This document shows positions 1 to 9,629 of a DNA stretch of 61,329 bases, piece by piece. This stretch comes from Muribaculaceae bacterium Isolate-013 (NCI) (GTDB lineage: Bacteria > Bacteroidota > Bacteroidia > Bacteroidales > Muribaculaceae): assembly GCA_004102785.1 (NCBI GenBank), contig SCEJ01000015.1:1-61329 (forward strand), given 5' to 3'. Within the stretch, counting starts at the first letter, position 1; each line of letters starts with the position of its first letter. The notes under the pieces were generated by a model. The model was given only the letters and a program-made list of their open reading frames with translations. It was not told the DNA's origin and ran no database searches. Made by a program: the position numbers and the translations under genes.

Positions 1-51
1 AAATCTTATGATAAAGAAACACCGAAGGCGGTGCTTCGGCATCGCTATGTG

Positions 52-59
52 CAAAGGTA
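52..59 (-). promoter_or_regulatory. Bacteroidetes -7 box on the minus strand for a gene off the left edge
   Basis: On the minus strand this reads TACCTTTG, matching the Bacteroidetes -7 consensus TAnnTTTG. The first 50 bases would be the leader of a gene that starts beyond the left edge. No TTTG is visible at the usual -33 distance, so this is a weak call. Confidence 0.35.
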
Positions 60-109
60 GACATTTTCGCTATAAAATACCACTATTTTTGTAAACTTCG
101 GCCGATTTT

Positions 110-149
110 AAATGAAAGAGCCGTGTATATGGGCACGGCTCTTTCATTT
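110..149. terminator. Perfect 16-bp hairpin, half of it repeated at 296-311
   Basis: The arms 110-125 and 134-149 are perfectly complementary (AAATGAAAGAGCCGTG and its reverse complement) around an 8-nt loop. The left arm with a few more bases recurs at 296-311, followed by a run of T. Between 60 and 360 I see no gene; this hairpin and its half copy are the only structure. It may be a bidirectional terminator or a remnant of a small repeat. Confidence 0.5.
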
Positions 150-363
150 AACTTTGATGCTATAATGCGCCACTGTTAATCAGGTAGTTATATGTAGCAG
201 TTACGCAATGGCTGTATTAATCTCATTTTGGATAAAAGGGTTAATGGCTTTTAACTAACTATCAGTCATACACTTTGAAAATTCCAAGCATTTTTAAATG
301 AAAGAGCCGTGGTATATGGGGTTGTTTTTTTGCATAAGGTTAGGCTTTTTGACGGGGATTTGC

Positions 364-371
364 TAACTTTG
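364..371 (+). promoter_or_regulatory. -7 promoter box upstream of lysS
   Basis: TAACTTTG matches the Bacteroidetes -7 consensus exactly and lies 75 bases before the chosen lysS start. The nearest TTTG (348-351) is only 12 bp away, so the -33 element is not convincing. Confidence 0.5.
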
Positions 372-445
372 CGGTAATTTCCGGCAGTAGCGCCCGGCGC
401 CGCTGCATGGTGTTTTGTAACCTCAGACACAGAACTTCATATACG

Positions 446-2242
446 ATGAATATTCTTGAACTTAGCGAACAGGAGATAGTGCGCCGCGAATCTATGGCGC
501 GTATGCGCGAGATGGGTATCGAGCCTTATCCCGCAGCCGAATTCCCCGTGACGGGTTATACCGACGAAATCCGCGCGAATTTCACCGACCCCGCCCTCGA
601 CGGCGAGGGTAACCCTCTGCCCGGTCAGGAGATGCGCCGTGTGAGCATCGCCGGGCGCGTGATGTCGCGCCGCATCATGGGCAAAGCCTCCTTCATGGAG
701 CTGCAGGATTCACGCGGCCGCATACAGGTGTATGTGAACCGCGACGAGATATGCCCCGGCGACGACAAGGAGCTTTACAACACGGTGTTCAAGAAACTTC
801 TCGATATCGGTGACTTCGTTGGTGTGGAGGGATTCGTGTTCCGCACACAGACCGGCGAAATCTCCGTTCATGCCCAGAGCCTGAAAGTGCTCTCGAAATC
901 GCTACGCCCCCTGCCGGTGGTGAAGGTGAAGGACGGCGTGACCTACGATGCCTTCGATGACCCCGAGCTGCGTTACCGCCGCCGCTACGTGGACCTGGTG
1001 GTGAACGACGGCGTGAAGGAGACTTTCATCAAGCGCACAAAGGTGTTCAACGCCATGCGCCGCTATTTCAACGACCACGGCTACATGGAGGTGGAGACCC
1101 CGATTCTGCAGTCGATTCCCGGCGGCGCGTCGGCGCGTCCGTTCATCACTCACCACAACGCCCTTGACATACCGCTGTATCTCCGCATCGCCGACGAGCT
1201 TTACCTCAAGCGCCTCATCGTGGGCGGCTTCGAGGGGGTATATGAATTCTCGAAGAATTTCCGCAACGAGGGTATGGACCGCACCCACAACCCCGAGTTC
1301 ACCTGTATGGAAATCTATGTGGCCTACAAGGACTACAACTGGATGATGGCTTTCACCGAGAAGATGCTCGAGATGATCTGCCGCGAGGTCAACGGCACCG
1401 ACGAGGTGAAGGTGGGCGACAACCTGATATCGTTCCGTGCGCCGTTCCCGCGTGTGACAATGCGCCAGGCCATCCTCGACCACACCGGCTTCGACATCGA
1501 AGGGAAATCGGAAGAGGAGCTCCGCGCCGCCGCACGCTCCATGGGCATCGAAGTTGACGACACCATGGGCAAAGGGAAGCTCATCGACGAGATTTTCGGC
1601 GAGAAGGCCGAAGGGAAGTACATCCAGCCCACATTCATCACCGACTACCCCATAGAGATGTCGCCGCTCACCAAGCGCCACCGCTCCAATCCCGAACTTA
1701 CCGAGCGCTTCGAGCTGATGGTCAACGGCAAGGAGCTGGCCAACGCATACTCTGAGCTTAACGACCCGATTGACCAGTACGAGCGCTTCGTGGAGCAGAT
1801 GCGACTCTCGGAGAAGGGTGACGACGAGGCCATGATTATCGACCACGACTTTATCCGCGCGCTCGAATACGGCATGCCCCCCACCTCCGGCATGGGTATC
1901 GGCATGGACCGCCTGGTGATGCTCATGACCGGCCAGACCACCATACAGGAGGTGCTCTTCTTCCCGCAGATGCGCCCCGAGAAGGTGGCTCCCCGCGACA
2001 AGGACGAGGCTTTCGCCGCCGTGGGCGTAGAGGCCGACTGGATTGCGCCGGTGCGAAAGGCCGGATGCGCCACAGTGGCCGCTCTCGGCGCCGCCGTGCC
2101 CGGCAAACTCCTCCAGGAGCTTATCGGTATCAACAAGAAGTTCAAGCTCGGCCTGAAAGCTCCGCAGATGGAGCAGGTGGCTGCATGGGTGGAGGCTGCC
2201 GCAGCAGCCACTGCCGCCGCCGGAGCCGAAGAAAACAACTGA
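446..2242 (+). CDS. lysS: Lysyl-tRNA synthetase, class II
   Basis: Charges tRNA-Lys with lysine using ATP, in the cytoplasm. The protein has an N-terminal OB-fold anticodon-binding domain (about residues 50-165), then the class II catalytic core. Motif 2 is visible as [14 protein letters not shown] near residue 272 and motif 3 as [11 protein letters not shown] near 482-492. After the core comes a tail of about 90 residues rich in Ala, including a helix-hairpin-helix-like stretch; this tail is usual in Bacteroidetes LysRS and explains the 598-aa length. An in-frame ATG at 407 would add 13 residues, but the ATG at 446 gives the family-like start [10 protein letters not shown]. gpsA begins 4 bases after the stop, so the two are probably co-transcribed. 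Confidence 0.96.
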   Translation: MNILELSEQEIVRRESMARMREMGIEPYPAAEFPVTGYTDEIRANFTDPALDGEGNPLPGQEMRRVSIAGRVMSRRIMGKASFMELQDSRGRIQVYVNRDEICPGDDKELYNTVFKKLLDIGDFVGVEGFVFRTQTGEISVHAQSLKVLSKSLRPLPVVKVKDGVTYDAFDDPELRYRRRYVDLVVNDGVKETFIKRTKVFNAMRRYFNDHGYMEVETPILQSIPGGASARPFITHHNALDIPLYLRIADELYLKRLIVGGFEGVYEFSKNFRNEGMDRTHNPEFTCMEIYVAYKDYNWMMAFTEKMLEMICREVNGTDEVKVGDNLISFRAPFPRVTMRQAILDHTGFDIEGKSEEELRAAARSMGIEVDDTMGKGKLIDEIFGEKAEGKYIQPTFITDYPIEMSPLTKRHRSNPELTERFELMVNGKELANAYSELNDPIDQYERFVEQMRLSEKGDDEAMIIDHDFIRALEYGMPPTSGMGIGMDRLVMLMTGQTTIQEVLFFPQMRPEKVAPRDKDEAFAAVGVEADWIAPVRKAGCATVAALGAAVPGKLLQELIGINKKFKLGLKAPQMEQVAAWVEAAAAATAAAGAEENN

Positions 2243-2246
2243 ATAT

Positions 2247-3257
2247 ATGGCTGCTGACACGAAATTTCCGGGGCGTGTGGCCGTGATGGGGGGTGGCTCA
2301 TGGGCCACCGCCCTGGCCAAACTGCTGCTGAAGAATTCCGAATCAATCCTGTGGTATATGCGCCGCGACGACCGCATCGAGGAGTTCAGGCGACTGGGGC
2401 ATAACCCGGCCTATCTCACCGATGTGTCTTTCGATGTTGACCGCATAGAGTTCTCGGCCGATATAAACTATGTGGCCTCGGAGGCCGACACGCTGCTGCT
2501 GGTGATGCCGTCGCCTTATTTCAAGAGCCACGTCGACAAGCTCTCGGTCGATATCTCGCAGAAGCATGTGGTTTCGGCCGTGAAAGGGATTGTGCCCGAC
2601 TGCAACCTGCTCGTCACAGACTATATGCGTGAGCGGTTCGGTGTGGCGCAGGAGCGTATGCTCGTGGTGTCGGGACCGTGCCACGCCGAGGAGGTGGCAC
2701 TGGAGCGTCCGTCGTATCTCACCATCGGCTGCCCCGACATCGAGGCCGCCACAGTCTTCGGCCAGCGTCTGTGCTCGGGGCGCAACTGCCACTTTATCCC
2801 CACCACCGACGTGGACGGAGTGGAGTATGCCGGAGTGATGAAAAACATCTACGCCATAGCCGCCGGAATAGTGCACGGCATGAAGAAGGGCGACAACTTC
2901 CTGGCCATGCTGGTGTCCAACGCCATACGCGAGATGGAGAGCTTCCTTGACGCCGTGAATCCGCGTCCGCGCCAGATTTGCGACTCGGTGTATCTCGGCG
3001 ACCTTCTGGTGACGGCCTACTCGCGCTTCTCGCGCAACCACAATTTCGGCTCCATGATCGGAAAGGGCTACTCTGTAAAGGCTGCCCGGATGGAGATGGA
3101 GCAGACGGCCGAGGGTTACTACGGAGCCAAGTGTATCCATGAAATCAACCTCGCCCACCAGGTGAACATGCCTATCGCCGAGGCTGTCTACGATATTCTC
3201 TACCGGCGCGTGCGCCCGGAATACGCAATATCGCGTATAGCCGACACGCTCACCTGA
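2247..3257 (+). CDS. gpsA: NAD(P)H-dependent glycerol-3-phosphate dehydrogenase
   Basis: Reduces dihydroxyacetone phosphate to sn-glycerol-3-phosphate, the backbone precursor for phospholipids. A dinucleotide-binding Rossmann motif ([11 protein letters not shown]) lies at about residues 13-23. The conserved lysines expected for catalysis are seen in SAVKGI (near 117) and in [14 protein letters not shown] (near 195). Length 336 aa is normal for the family. It follows lysS by 4 bases, and the lysS-gpsA order is common in Bacteroidales. The next gene starts 19 bases after the stop. Confidence 0.95.
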   Translation: MAADTKFPGRVAVMGGGSWATALAKLLLKNSESILWYMRRDDRIEEFRRLGHNPAYLTDVSFDVDRIEFSADINYVASEADTLLLVMPSPYFKSHVDKLSVDISQKHVVSAVKGIVPDCNLLVTDYMRERFGVAQERMLVVSGPCHAEEVALERPSYLTIGCPDIEAATVFGQRLCSGRNCHFIPTTDVDGVEYAGVMKNIYAIAAGIVHGMKKGDNFLAMLVSNAIREMESFLDAVNPRPRQICDSVYLGDLLVTAYSRFSRNHNFGSMIGKGYSVKAARMEMEQTAEGYYGAKCIHEINLAHQVNMPIAEAVYDILYRRVRPEYAISRIADTLT

Positions 3258-3276
3258 CGCTTACCGGATTACCGAC

Positions 3277-3960
3277 GTGATAACTTGCAGCGGCATACAC
3301 AAATCGTTCGGCTCACTGGAGGTAATCCGGGGGGTAGACCTCTCTGTGGGAACCTCAGAGGTGACTGCCATCGTGGGCCCCAGCGGTGCCGGAAAAACCA
3401 CACTGCTGCAGATTCTCGGCACTCTTGACCGCCCCGGAGCGGGCACGGTGCGTTACGGCGACGTCGACCCATTTGCGCTGCGCCCGGCGGCGCTGGCGCG
3501 CTTCCGCAACAGCAATATCGGCTTCGTGTTCCAGTTTCACCAGCTTCTGCCGGAGTTCACCCTCCTGGAGAATGTGGCGATGCCGGCGCTGATCGGCGGC
3601 ATCGCGCGCCGGGAGGCTTTCGCACGGGCGTCGGAGCTGGTGGCCATGCTGGGGCTTAAGGAGCGCGCGGCGCATCGCCCCGGCCAGTTGTCGGGAGGAG
3701 AGTGCCAGCGGGCCGCGGTGGCCCGCGCGCTGGTCAACACACCGCAGGTGGTGCTTGCCGACGAGCCTTCGGGTTCGCTCGATTCTGCAAACCGCGCCGA
3801 GCTGCACCGCATTTTCTTTGACCTGCGCGACAGGCTGGGGGCCACATTCGTAATCGTGACCCACGATGAGAGTCTTGCCGCCGACTGCGACCGCGTAATC
3901 CATATGCGCGACGGTCTTGTAACCTCAATCTCCTCCCGAAATGAAAAAAATCAGCTTTGA
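3277..3960 (+). CDS. ABC transporter ATP-binding protein, LolD-like
   Basis: A 227-aa stand-alone ABC ATPase. Walker A is [11 protein letters not shown] near residue 34, the signature is [15 protein letters not shown], and Walker B runs into [13 protein letters not shown]. These features and the length fit the LolD/MacB group, which powers extraction of lipoproteins or macrolide-type efflux from the inner membrane. No permease gene (LolC/E, FtsX-like) is adjacent, so the partner must lie elsewhere. The downstream lipoprotein gene overlaps the 3' end by 20 bases, which suggests translational coupling and fits a lipoprotein-trafficking role. Confidence 0.85.
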   Translation: MITCSGIHKSFGSLEVIRGVDLSVGTSEVTAIVGPSGAGKTTLLQILGTLDRPGAGTVRYGDVDPFALRPAALARFRNSNIGFVFQFHQLLPEFTLLENVAMPALIGGIARREAFARASELVAMLGLKERAAHRPGQLSGGECQRAAVARALVNTPQVVLADEPSGSLDSANRAELHRIFFDLRDRLGATFVIVTHDESLAADCDRVIHMRDGLVTSISSRNEKNQL

Positions 3961-4621
3961 CACCATGATGGCTGCCTCCATGGCCGCCTGCGCGCTCCTG
4001 GCCGCTTGCTCCGGCAACGGCGACGATTCACCCCGCCTGCCGGTGGTGCAGAATATCGTGGAGTATGCCGGCACATCAGAGGGGTGTACTGCGTTCATAT
4101 ATTACGCTCCCGGCTCTGACAACGCCGAGGAGCTGCGTTCACGCGGCGGCTTTGCCGCCGATGACCTTGCGCAGGGTGACGCTCTGCTGCTTTCATACAC
4201 CTCCGACCCGGCCGATCCGGGATATATAACCGTGACCGGCGCACGCGGCATAAACAACATGGCTCTGCTGCAGACAGAGCCTGCCGGACTGGCCGGCTGG
4301 GATTCCGAAGGGGTATATCTCCTTTCGGCCTGGAGGGCAGGCCAGCGTCTGAATCTGCGCCTTAACCTGACCTACGACAGCGAGCCGCGCCGTTTCGCCA
4401 TAATCGTTGACAAAACCACCATCGACGACCCCTGGCCTGTGGCATACCTCTTTCACCGGCGGGGCACTGAGACACCTAATTTCTCACGCGAATATTATGT
4501 GAGCTGCCCGCTGACTCCGCTTTTCAGCCGCGACGGCATCGAGGGGCTGAAACTGCGCCTGATTGACACCAACACCTCGTCGGCGCTGCCGGAGGAGCGC
4601 ACCCTGACTTTCCCAAAATAA
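3941..4621 (+). CDS. NigD-like lipoprotein
   Basis: A 226-aa secreted lipoprotein. The N-terminus has a hydrophobic signal ending in a lipobox LAAC with Cys23 as the predicted lipidated residue. The mature part is beta-rich with repeated aromatic and charged patterns, and size and layout resemble the NigD-like family of Bacteroidetes lipoproteins, whose function is not established. It overlaps the upstream ABC ATPase gene by 20 bases. I assign the family by overall pattern only, not by a diagnostic motif. Confidence 0.65.
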   Translation: MKKISFDTMMAASMAACALLAACSGNGDDSPRLPVVQNIVEYAGTSEGCTAFIYYAPGSDNAEELRSRGGFAADDLAQGDALLLSYTSDPADPGYITVTGARGINNMALLQTEPAGLAGWDSEGVYLLSAWRAGQRLNLRLNLTYDSEPRRFAIIVDKTTIDDPWPVAYLFHRRGTETPNFSREYYVSCPLTPLFSRDGIEGLKLRLIDTNTSSALPEERTLTFPK

Positions 4622-4662
4622 ATTCACATATAGACCTAAAGCGCTTTAAACCAATAAAATCT

Positions 4663-5283
4663 ATGAAAAAACTATTGTTTTTCTTTGCGTTAATGGCAGG
4701 AGCCGCAGTTCAATATTGCGGCGCTCAGAATTACACCGTCTATGCCGGAGCAGTGCCCGGTGCTACCGAATACGTATTTGTGACCAATGGCTCGCACGCG
4801 GTCGGCTTCGTCACCGAAGATTTTCGGCCGTGCGAGAGTATGCCGCTGAAAGTCACGAACGTGACCCCGACATCGCTGGTGATGATGGCTGACGGGTTCG
4901 ATTCCTCGTGCAACGCCCGGGTTTCGGCGAACAATATCAAGATTGCCGATTTCGGAGAGTATGGCGTTTTTGCAAAAGGGACCCCTGCCGAATACTGTTT
5001 CTTTACAGACGGCGAGTTTGTGCTTCTTGGAAACAAGGAGGGAATGGAGGATGCCGACAGCAATCCCATTGGAATGGGAGTGCTCTACCGTGACGGGGAG
5101 ATGAGCGGGATGCCGGTGTGCATAGAGGGGCTTTCCGCTTCGGGCTTCACCTTGGTTGACAACAGCGACTGCATGGATGAAGGCCAAAGTTTTAAGTTTG
5201 TCAAGGAGGGCGATGAGATGGTTGGTACGGTTAAATTCGCCGACGGCGCGACGCGTACACTCCGCCTGAAAAAAATACTATAA
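4663..5283 (+). CDS. Secreted protein of unknown function
   Basis: A 206-aa protein with a clear type I signal peptide (MKKLLFFFALMAGAAVQYCGAQ). The mature domain is a single beta-rich module without recognised catalytic residues. I do not recognise the family. It stands alone: the preceding stop is 41 bases upstream and a strong terminator follows 16 bases after its own stop. Confidence 0.75.
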   Translation: MKKLLFFFALMAGAAVQYCGAQNYTVYAGAVPGATEYVFVTNGSHAVGFVTEDFRPCESMPLKVTNVTPTSLVMMADGFDSSCNARVSANNIKIADFGEYGVFAKGTPAEYCFFTDGEFVLLGNKEGMEDADSNPIGMGVLYRDGEMSGMPVCIEGLSASGFTLVDNSDCMDEGQSFKFVKEGDEMVGTVKFADGATRTLRLKKIL

Positions 5284-5299
5284 AAAGTTTTGGCTGAAA

Positions 5300-5356
5300 A
5301 CAGTCAGGTGTATCTGAACTGCAGGAAAGTGCAATTCAGATACACCTGACTGTTTT
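5300..5356 (+). terminator. Rho-independent terminator after the secreted-protein gene
   Basis: A perfect 19-bp stem (arms 5300-5318 and 5335-5353) with a 16-nt loop is followed by a T-rich tail. It closes the lysS-side cluster. The MITE-like element at 5359 begins immediately after it. Confidence 0.85.
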
Positions 5357-5358
5357 AT

Positions 5359-5543
5359 TAAGTAACTGGTCGAAATTATTTTAATGTTTATGCGGGTGAA
5401 ATTTTTAGAATATTTGTCTTGAAGAGGAAGGAGCGTAGCGAGCTACGTGACTGACGATGAGAGGTAAATATTCAAAAATTTCGCCGCAGAAACATTGAAA
5501 TAAGATGACCGGTTAGTATAAAATAATTTTGAACAGTTACTTA
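5359..5543. repeat. MITE-like foldback element, copy A (185 bp)
   Basis: The ends form imperfect terminal inverted repeats of about 25 bp (TAAGTAACTG... and ...CAGTTACTTA). A second inner inverted pair and a central hairpin CGTAGC-GA-GCTACG at 5434-5447 give a symmetrical foldback. A second copy of the same length lies at 54718-54902, with about six base differences by eye, and a partial end lies at 31541-31571. It sits between the terminator at 5356 and the 3' end of ahpF and encodes no protein. Confidence 0.85.
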
Positions 5544-5556
5544 TCTGCCGGGGGCG

Positions 5557-7107
5557 TCAGATTTCGCCGCGCATGGCATCCTCGAAAACGGAGAGTGCAG
5601 CCTTGCCCCCTTCGCCCATGGCGATTACAATCTGCTTGTAGGGCACATCGGTGACATCGCCGGCGGCATATACCCCTTTCACAGCGGTGCGGCAGCAACG
5701 GTCCACCTCGATTTCGCCGGTGCGGGTGAGGGGGAGCGAATCTTTGAACAGAGTGCTGTTGGGCACAAGTCCGATCTGCACGAACACCCCCTCCACGGGA
5801 TAGAGAGATTCCTCGCCCGTGACACGGTCCTTCACTTTTATGCCCGACACACTTTTGCCGTCGCCGACAATTTCGGTGACCATCGACGACAGGTGGATGT
5901 CAATGTTTGGTATCGAGGTGGCCTTGTCGCGCAGCACGCCGTCGGCCTTGAGGCTGTCCATGAATTCAAACACGTCAACATGCGGGCAGATGGCGGCCAG
6001 GTCGATGGCAGCCTCTATGCCGGAGTTGCCGCCTCCGGCCACGGCTACCCGTTTGCCGGCGTAGAAGGGGCCGTCGCAGTGTGTGCAGAATGCCACGCCG
6101 TGGCCTATGTGGTCGGCTTCGCCGGGCACCGAGAGACGCCGCCAGCCGGCTCCGGTGGCGATGATCAGCGCACGGCTGCGGAAGGTCTCGCCGGCGCACG
6201 ATATCTCTTTGATGTCGCCGGTGATGTCGGCGGCGGTCACCTTGCGGTTCTCAAACAGATCTATCGGATATGCGGCGAGGTGGGTCCTGAGGTCGGAAGC
6301 CAGCCGCGGGCCGGTGGTCTGCGGCACGGAAATGAGATTTTCAATACCCATGGTCTCGCGCACCTGGCCGCCGATGGCTTCGGCTATCACGGCGGTGTTG
6401 AACCCCTTGCGGGCACAGTATATCGCCGCAGCCGCGCCGGCTGGACCTCCTCCCAGCACCGTCACATCATATTCGCGCACGGTGGTGGCTGTGGTGCCTT
6501 CTGTGCCGTAGAGCGTCTCGAGTTTTGTCAGCAGGTCGCCCAGGGTGGAGCGGCCCACGCTCATGAGAGTGTCGCCGGCATATACGGCGGGCACTGACTG
6601 GATGTCAAGCTCCTTGACAGTCAGAGGCACCACGGCTCCGTCGGTCACGGTGTTCTCCACCGAGGGGTTCAGCAGCGCTATGAGATTAAGCGCCTGGGCC
6701 ACATCGGGGCAGTTGGTGCAGGTGAGCGACACGAAAGTGCGCAGCCGCACCGGACCTTTCAGTGCTGTGATTCGCGAGCGCAGGGTGTCGTCGGGCAGGT
6801 TCTTCCCCTGGCCGTCGGCATTGAGCACCGCCAGCAGAAGGGTTGAGAATTCATGGCCGTTGGGGATGCCGCGGAATCTCACCCCGGTGGGGGTGCCGTC
6901 GCGGATAATCTCGAAGACAGGTGCCTCCTCATCGGCCTCCGATGTCGCGACGGCCAGGTGTGGCGACGTGGAAGCCACCTCCTGAAGAAACTCCAGCATT
7001 TCAGGCGCTGTGGTGTCGGCGGGGCGTGCGCTCATTCTGAATGAGATATGGCCGCGCAGGCCGGCGAAAATGGTTCTGAGCTGTTCGATAATATTCTGGT
7101 CAAGCAT
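5557..7107 (-). CDS. ahpF: Alkyl hydroperoxide reductase subunit F
   Basis: A flavoprotein that passes electrons from NAD(P)H to AhpC so that AhpC can reduce peroxides. The N-terminal double thioredoxin-like part carries the CTNC redox pair near residue 130. A FAD-binding GGGPAGAAAA motif follows near 218, then the second redox centre CTHCDGP and a NAD-binding GGGNSG motif. Length (516 aa from this ATG) is normal. An in-frame TTG three codons upstream is possible, but ATG at 7107 gives the natural start MLDQNI. It lies downstream of ahpC on the same strand, 103 bases away, so the two likely form an operon. Confidence 0.95.
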   Translation of the reverse strand: MLDQNIIEQLRTIFAGLRGHISFRMSARPADTTAPEMLEFLQEVASTSPHLAVATSEADEEAPVFEIIRDGTPTGVRFRGIPNGHEFSTLLLAVLNADGQGKNLPDDTLRSRITALKGPVRLRTFVSLTCTNCPDVAQALNLIALLNPSVENTVTDGAVVPLTVKELDIQSVPAVYAGDTLMSVGRSTLGDLLTKLETLYGTEGTTATTVREYDVTVLGGGPAGAAAAIYCARKGFNTAVIAEAIGGQVRETMGIENLISVPQTTGPRLASDLRTHLAAYPIDLFENRKVTAADITGDIKEISCAGETFRSRALIIATGAGWRRLSVPGEADHIGHGVAFCTHCDGPFYAGKRVAVAGGGNSGIEAAIDLAAICPHVDVFEFMDSLKADGVLRDKATSIPNIDIHLSSMVTEIVGDGKSVSGIKVKDRVTGEESLYPVEGVFVQIGLVPNSTLFKDSLPLTRTGEIEVDRCCRTAVKGVYAAGDVTDVPYKQIVIAMGEGGKAALSVFEDAMRGEI

Positions 7108-7133
7108 GGCTGTCAAGGATTAGAAGAACAAGG

Positions 7134-7177
7134 GGGTATCAAAACCGCATCACCGGCAGGCGGCAGTCCTGATACCC
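7134..7177 (-). promoter_or_regulatory. Hairpin in the ahpC-ahpF gap
   Basis: Arms GGGTATCA (7134-7141) and TGATACCC (7170-7177) pair across a 28-nt loop between the two genes. It may adjust the AhpC:AhpF ratio by partial termination or by RNA processing. No T-run follows on the minus strand, so a simple terminator is unlikely. Confidence 0.4.
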
Positions 7178-7210
7178 TGTTGTTATTGTGTGTTATGCCG
7201 GGGCGATGTG

Positions 7211-7777
7211 TCAGATTTTGCCCACGAGGTCAATGCTGGGCTTGAGGGTTGCCTGCCCCTGTTTCCACTTGGCCGGGCATACCTCGCCGTCGTGAGTGGC
7301 CACAAATTGGGCGGCCTCGACTCTGCGCAGGAGCTCTTCGGCGTTGCGGCCGATGCTGTTATCCTGTATCTCAACAAGTTTGATGAGGCCTTCGGGGTTG
7401 CTGACGAATGTGCCGCGGTAGGCCATGCCGTCCTCCTCTATCATCACTCCGAATGCGCGGCTGAGCACTCCGGTGGGGTCGGCCAGCATGGGATACTGGA
7501 TTTTCTTGATGCTGTCGGAGGTGTCGTGCCATGCCTTGTGAACGAAATGCGAGTCGGTGCTTACCGAGTAAACTTCCACGCCGAGGCGTTTGAATTCCTC
7601 GTATTTCTCGGCCATATCCTCCAGCTCAGTGGGGCATACGAAAGTGAAGTCGGCGGGATAGAAGAAGAACACAGCCCATTTTCCGAGCACGTCCTTGTCG
7701 GTTACCGTCTTGAATTCACCGTTATGGTATGCCTGGACCTTGAATTCCGGGATGTGGGTATTGATTATCGATTCCAT
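7211..7777 (-). CDS. ahpC: Alkyl hydroperoxide reductase subunit C (peroxiredoxin)
   Basis: A 188-aa typical 2-Cys peroxiredoxin that reduces hydrogen peroxide and organic peroxides. The peroxidatic cysteine is in FTFVCPTELED near residue 48, and the resolving cysteine is in GEVCPAKW near residue 167. Length and both motifs match AhpC. It is the first gene of the ahpC-ahpF pair. I see no clear TAnnTTTG box or OxyR site in the 135 bases upstream. Confidence 0.97.
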   Translation of the reverse strand: MESIINTHIPEFKVQAYHNGEFKTVTDKDVLGKWAVFFFYPADFTFVCPTELEDMAEKYEEFKRLGVEVYSVSTDSHFVHKAWHDTSDSIKKIQYPMLADPTGVLSRAFGVMIEEDGMAYRGTFVSNPEGLIKLVEIQDNSIGRNAEELLRRVEAAQFVATHDGEVCPAKWKQGQATLKPSIDLVGKI

Positions 7778-7912
7778 GATTATTGTTGTTTTTTATGTTG
7801 TTCCGCTATTAGAACGAACTGCTCTCCGCCGTGGTTCACACCGCAGCGGTTCTTTAAGGAAATTTTGGAATCGACACACACCTCCGGCCGGAGCCGCGGC
7901 GTCCGGGGAGGG

Positions 7913-9574
7913 CTATACGAAGCAGATTATCAGCAACTGGGCGATAACCACGCGGGCGAACATCGACAGGGGGTAGGTGGTGGCATAGGCCACCGGGGCA
8001 TCGTCGCCGGGGGTGATTTCGTTGGCATAGGTCATCGACATGGGGTTGGCCATTGCCCCGCTCACCATGCCGGCGGCAGAGCCGAAATCGAGGTGCCACC
8101 AGCGCATGGCGGCCACGGTCATCGCCAACGACGGCAGAAGGGTGATGATGAAGCCCGCCGCAATCCATATCAGGCCGTCGGCCCGCATTATCGTCTCAAG
8201 GAACTTGCCGCCGGAGTCGAGCCCCAGGCAGGCCAGGAAGAGTGAAAGACCGATGCCGCGCAGCATCAGGTTGGCGCTGCGGGTGGTGTAGGTCACCATG
8301 TGGAAGTGCGGGCCGAAGCGCCCTATGAGTATCCCCACCACGATGGGGCCTCCGGCAAGTCCGAGCTTGATAGGCACCGAGATGCCGGGGATGGCGATAG
8401 GTATCGACCCCACGATGAGCGACAGCACCATGCCGATGAAGATGGCCGCCAGGTTGGGGTCCTTGAGGTCGGTGACGGAATTGCCCACAAGGCTTCCCAC
8501 CTTGTTTATTGCCTCGGGAGTGCCGACGATGGTAAGGCGGTCGCCAAGCTGAAGTATCAGGTCGGGGCGCGCAAGGAGTCGCACCCCCGAACGCGACACG
8601 CGCGAGATGTTGACCAAATAGTGTTTGCGGAGCCTCAGCGAGCCGAGTCTGCGGCCGTTGAGCTGCGGCTTGCTTATGGCGATTGTGCGCGACACAAGGT
8701 TCTTGTCGAGTGTATCCCAGTTTATATCGGGTTTGTTCCAGTCGCGGTCGCTTTTCTCGCCGAAGAGCACGCTAAGGCGTGTCACCTCGTCCTCGGTGGT
8801 GACTGCCAGCACACGGTCGCCGATGTGGAGCACATCGTCGGGACCGGGAATCGACACTTCGTCGCCGTGCCATATGCGCGACACCACGAAGTTGGTGGTG
8901 ACCAGCCGGTTGATTTCGCGCAGGGTAAGATTGTCGATGCCGGGATTCGTGACGTGGAACTCAACTACATACGTGTGGTCCGACTCGCCGTGATGGCGCG
9001 GTTCGTAGTCGGCCTTGCGTGCCACGAATCTCTTCACGATTATAAATGCCAGGATTACGCCCACCACCCCGAGCGGATAGGTCACTGCGCAGCTCAGGGC
9101 GGCCCCTTCGGCCGGGAGTCCGAGCTGGTTTATGGCCTGCTGTGCGGCGCCGAGCGAGGGGGTGTTGGTGGTTGCGCCACTGAGAATCCCCACCATGTCG
9201 GTCATCGGTATCGACAGGATATAGCTCAGGGCTATGGCGGTGGCCGTACCGGCCAGCACAAGCCCCAGCCCCAGCATGTTAAGCCGTATTCCCCCGGTGC
9301 GGAACGAACTGAAAAAGCCCGGCCCCACTTTCAGCCCGAGTTCGTAGACAAACAGCATCAGTCCGAAATTCTCGGCATACTTCAGTATCACCGGGTCGAT
9401 AGCCAGGCCGAGATGCCCCGCCATGATGCCGGTGAAGAACACGAAGGTGACGCCCAGCGATATGCCGCATATGCGCAGCTTGCCCAATCCCAGTCCTACT
9501 GCGATGATGACTGAAATCACGCACACGGCCTGCAACGCCGACTGCTCGAAAAACAAACTTTCAAACCAATTCAC
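7913..9574 (-). CDS. AspT/YidE-type membrane transporter with RCK domains
   Basis: A 553-aa inner-membrane protein. Two membrane bundles (about residues 1-190 and 375-553), each an AspT/YidE/YbjL duplication domain, flank two soluble TrkA-C (RCK) regulatory domains. The substrate cannot be read from the sequence; AspT itself is an aspartate:alanine exchanger and many relatives are uncharacterised. The start codon is GTG. It is favoured because the encoded MNWFESLFFEQSA matches the family N-terminus and the next Met is about 50 residues in. The -7 box ends only 4 bases upstream, so the mRNA may be leaderless. Confidence 0.85.
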   Translation of the reverse strand: MNWFESLFFEQSALQAVCVISVIIAVGLGLGKLRICGISLGVTFVFFTGIMAGHLGLAIDPVILKYAENFGLMLFVYELGLKVGPGFFSSFRTGGIRLNMLGLGLVLAGTATAIALSYILSIPMTDMVGILSGATTNTPSLGAAQQAINQLGLPAEGAALSCAVTYPLGVVGVILAFIIVKRFVARKADYEPRHHGESDHTYVVEFHVTNPGIDNLTLREINRLVTTNFVVSRIWHGDEVSIPGPDDVLHIGDRVLAVTTEDEVTRLSVLFGEKSDRDWNKPDINWDTLDKNLVSRTIAISKPQLNGRRLGSLRLRKHYLVNISRVSRSGVRLLARPDLILQLGDRLTIVGTPEAINKVGSLVGNSVTDLKDPNLAAIFIGMVLSLIVGSIPIAIPGISVPIKLGLAGGPIVVGILIGRFGPHFHMVTYTTRSANLMLRGIGLSLFLACLGLDSGGKFLETIMRADGLIWIAAGFIITLLPSLAMTVAAMRWWHLDFGSAAGMVSGAMANPMSMTYANEITPGDDAPVAYATTYPLSMFARVVIAQLLIICFV

Positions 9575-9578
9575 CCTG

Positions 9579-9586
9579 CAAAATTA
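9579..9586 (-). promoter_or_regulatory. -7 box for the AspT-like transporter
   Basis: Reads TAATTTTG on the minus strand, an exact TAnnTTTG match. Four bases (CAGG) separate it from the GTG start, which places the expected transcription start at or next to the start codon. No TTTG is visible at the -33 spacing. Confidence 0.5.
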
Positions 9587-9629
9587 CATATTCTCCCCCT
9601 TATTTCATCATCATCACCGCAAAAACTTC

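Noticed and set aside
902-2377. Long minus-strand open frame of 491 codons opposite lysS
   Set aside because: It is antisense to lysS, has His/Gly/Val-rich composition typical of GC-rich shadow frames, and no family pattern. The same holds for 2343-3158, 7190-8245, 8300-9514, 9869-11005, 16324-17601, 21084-21959, 28704-30047 and 28832-29875.
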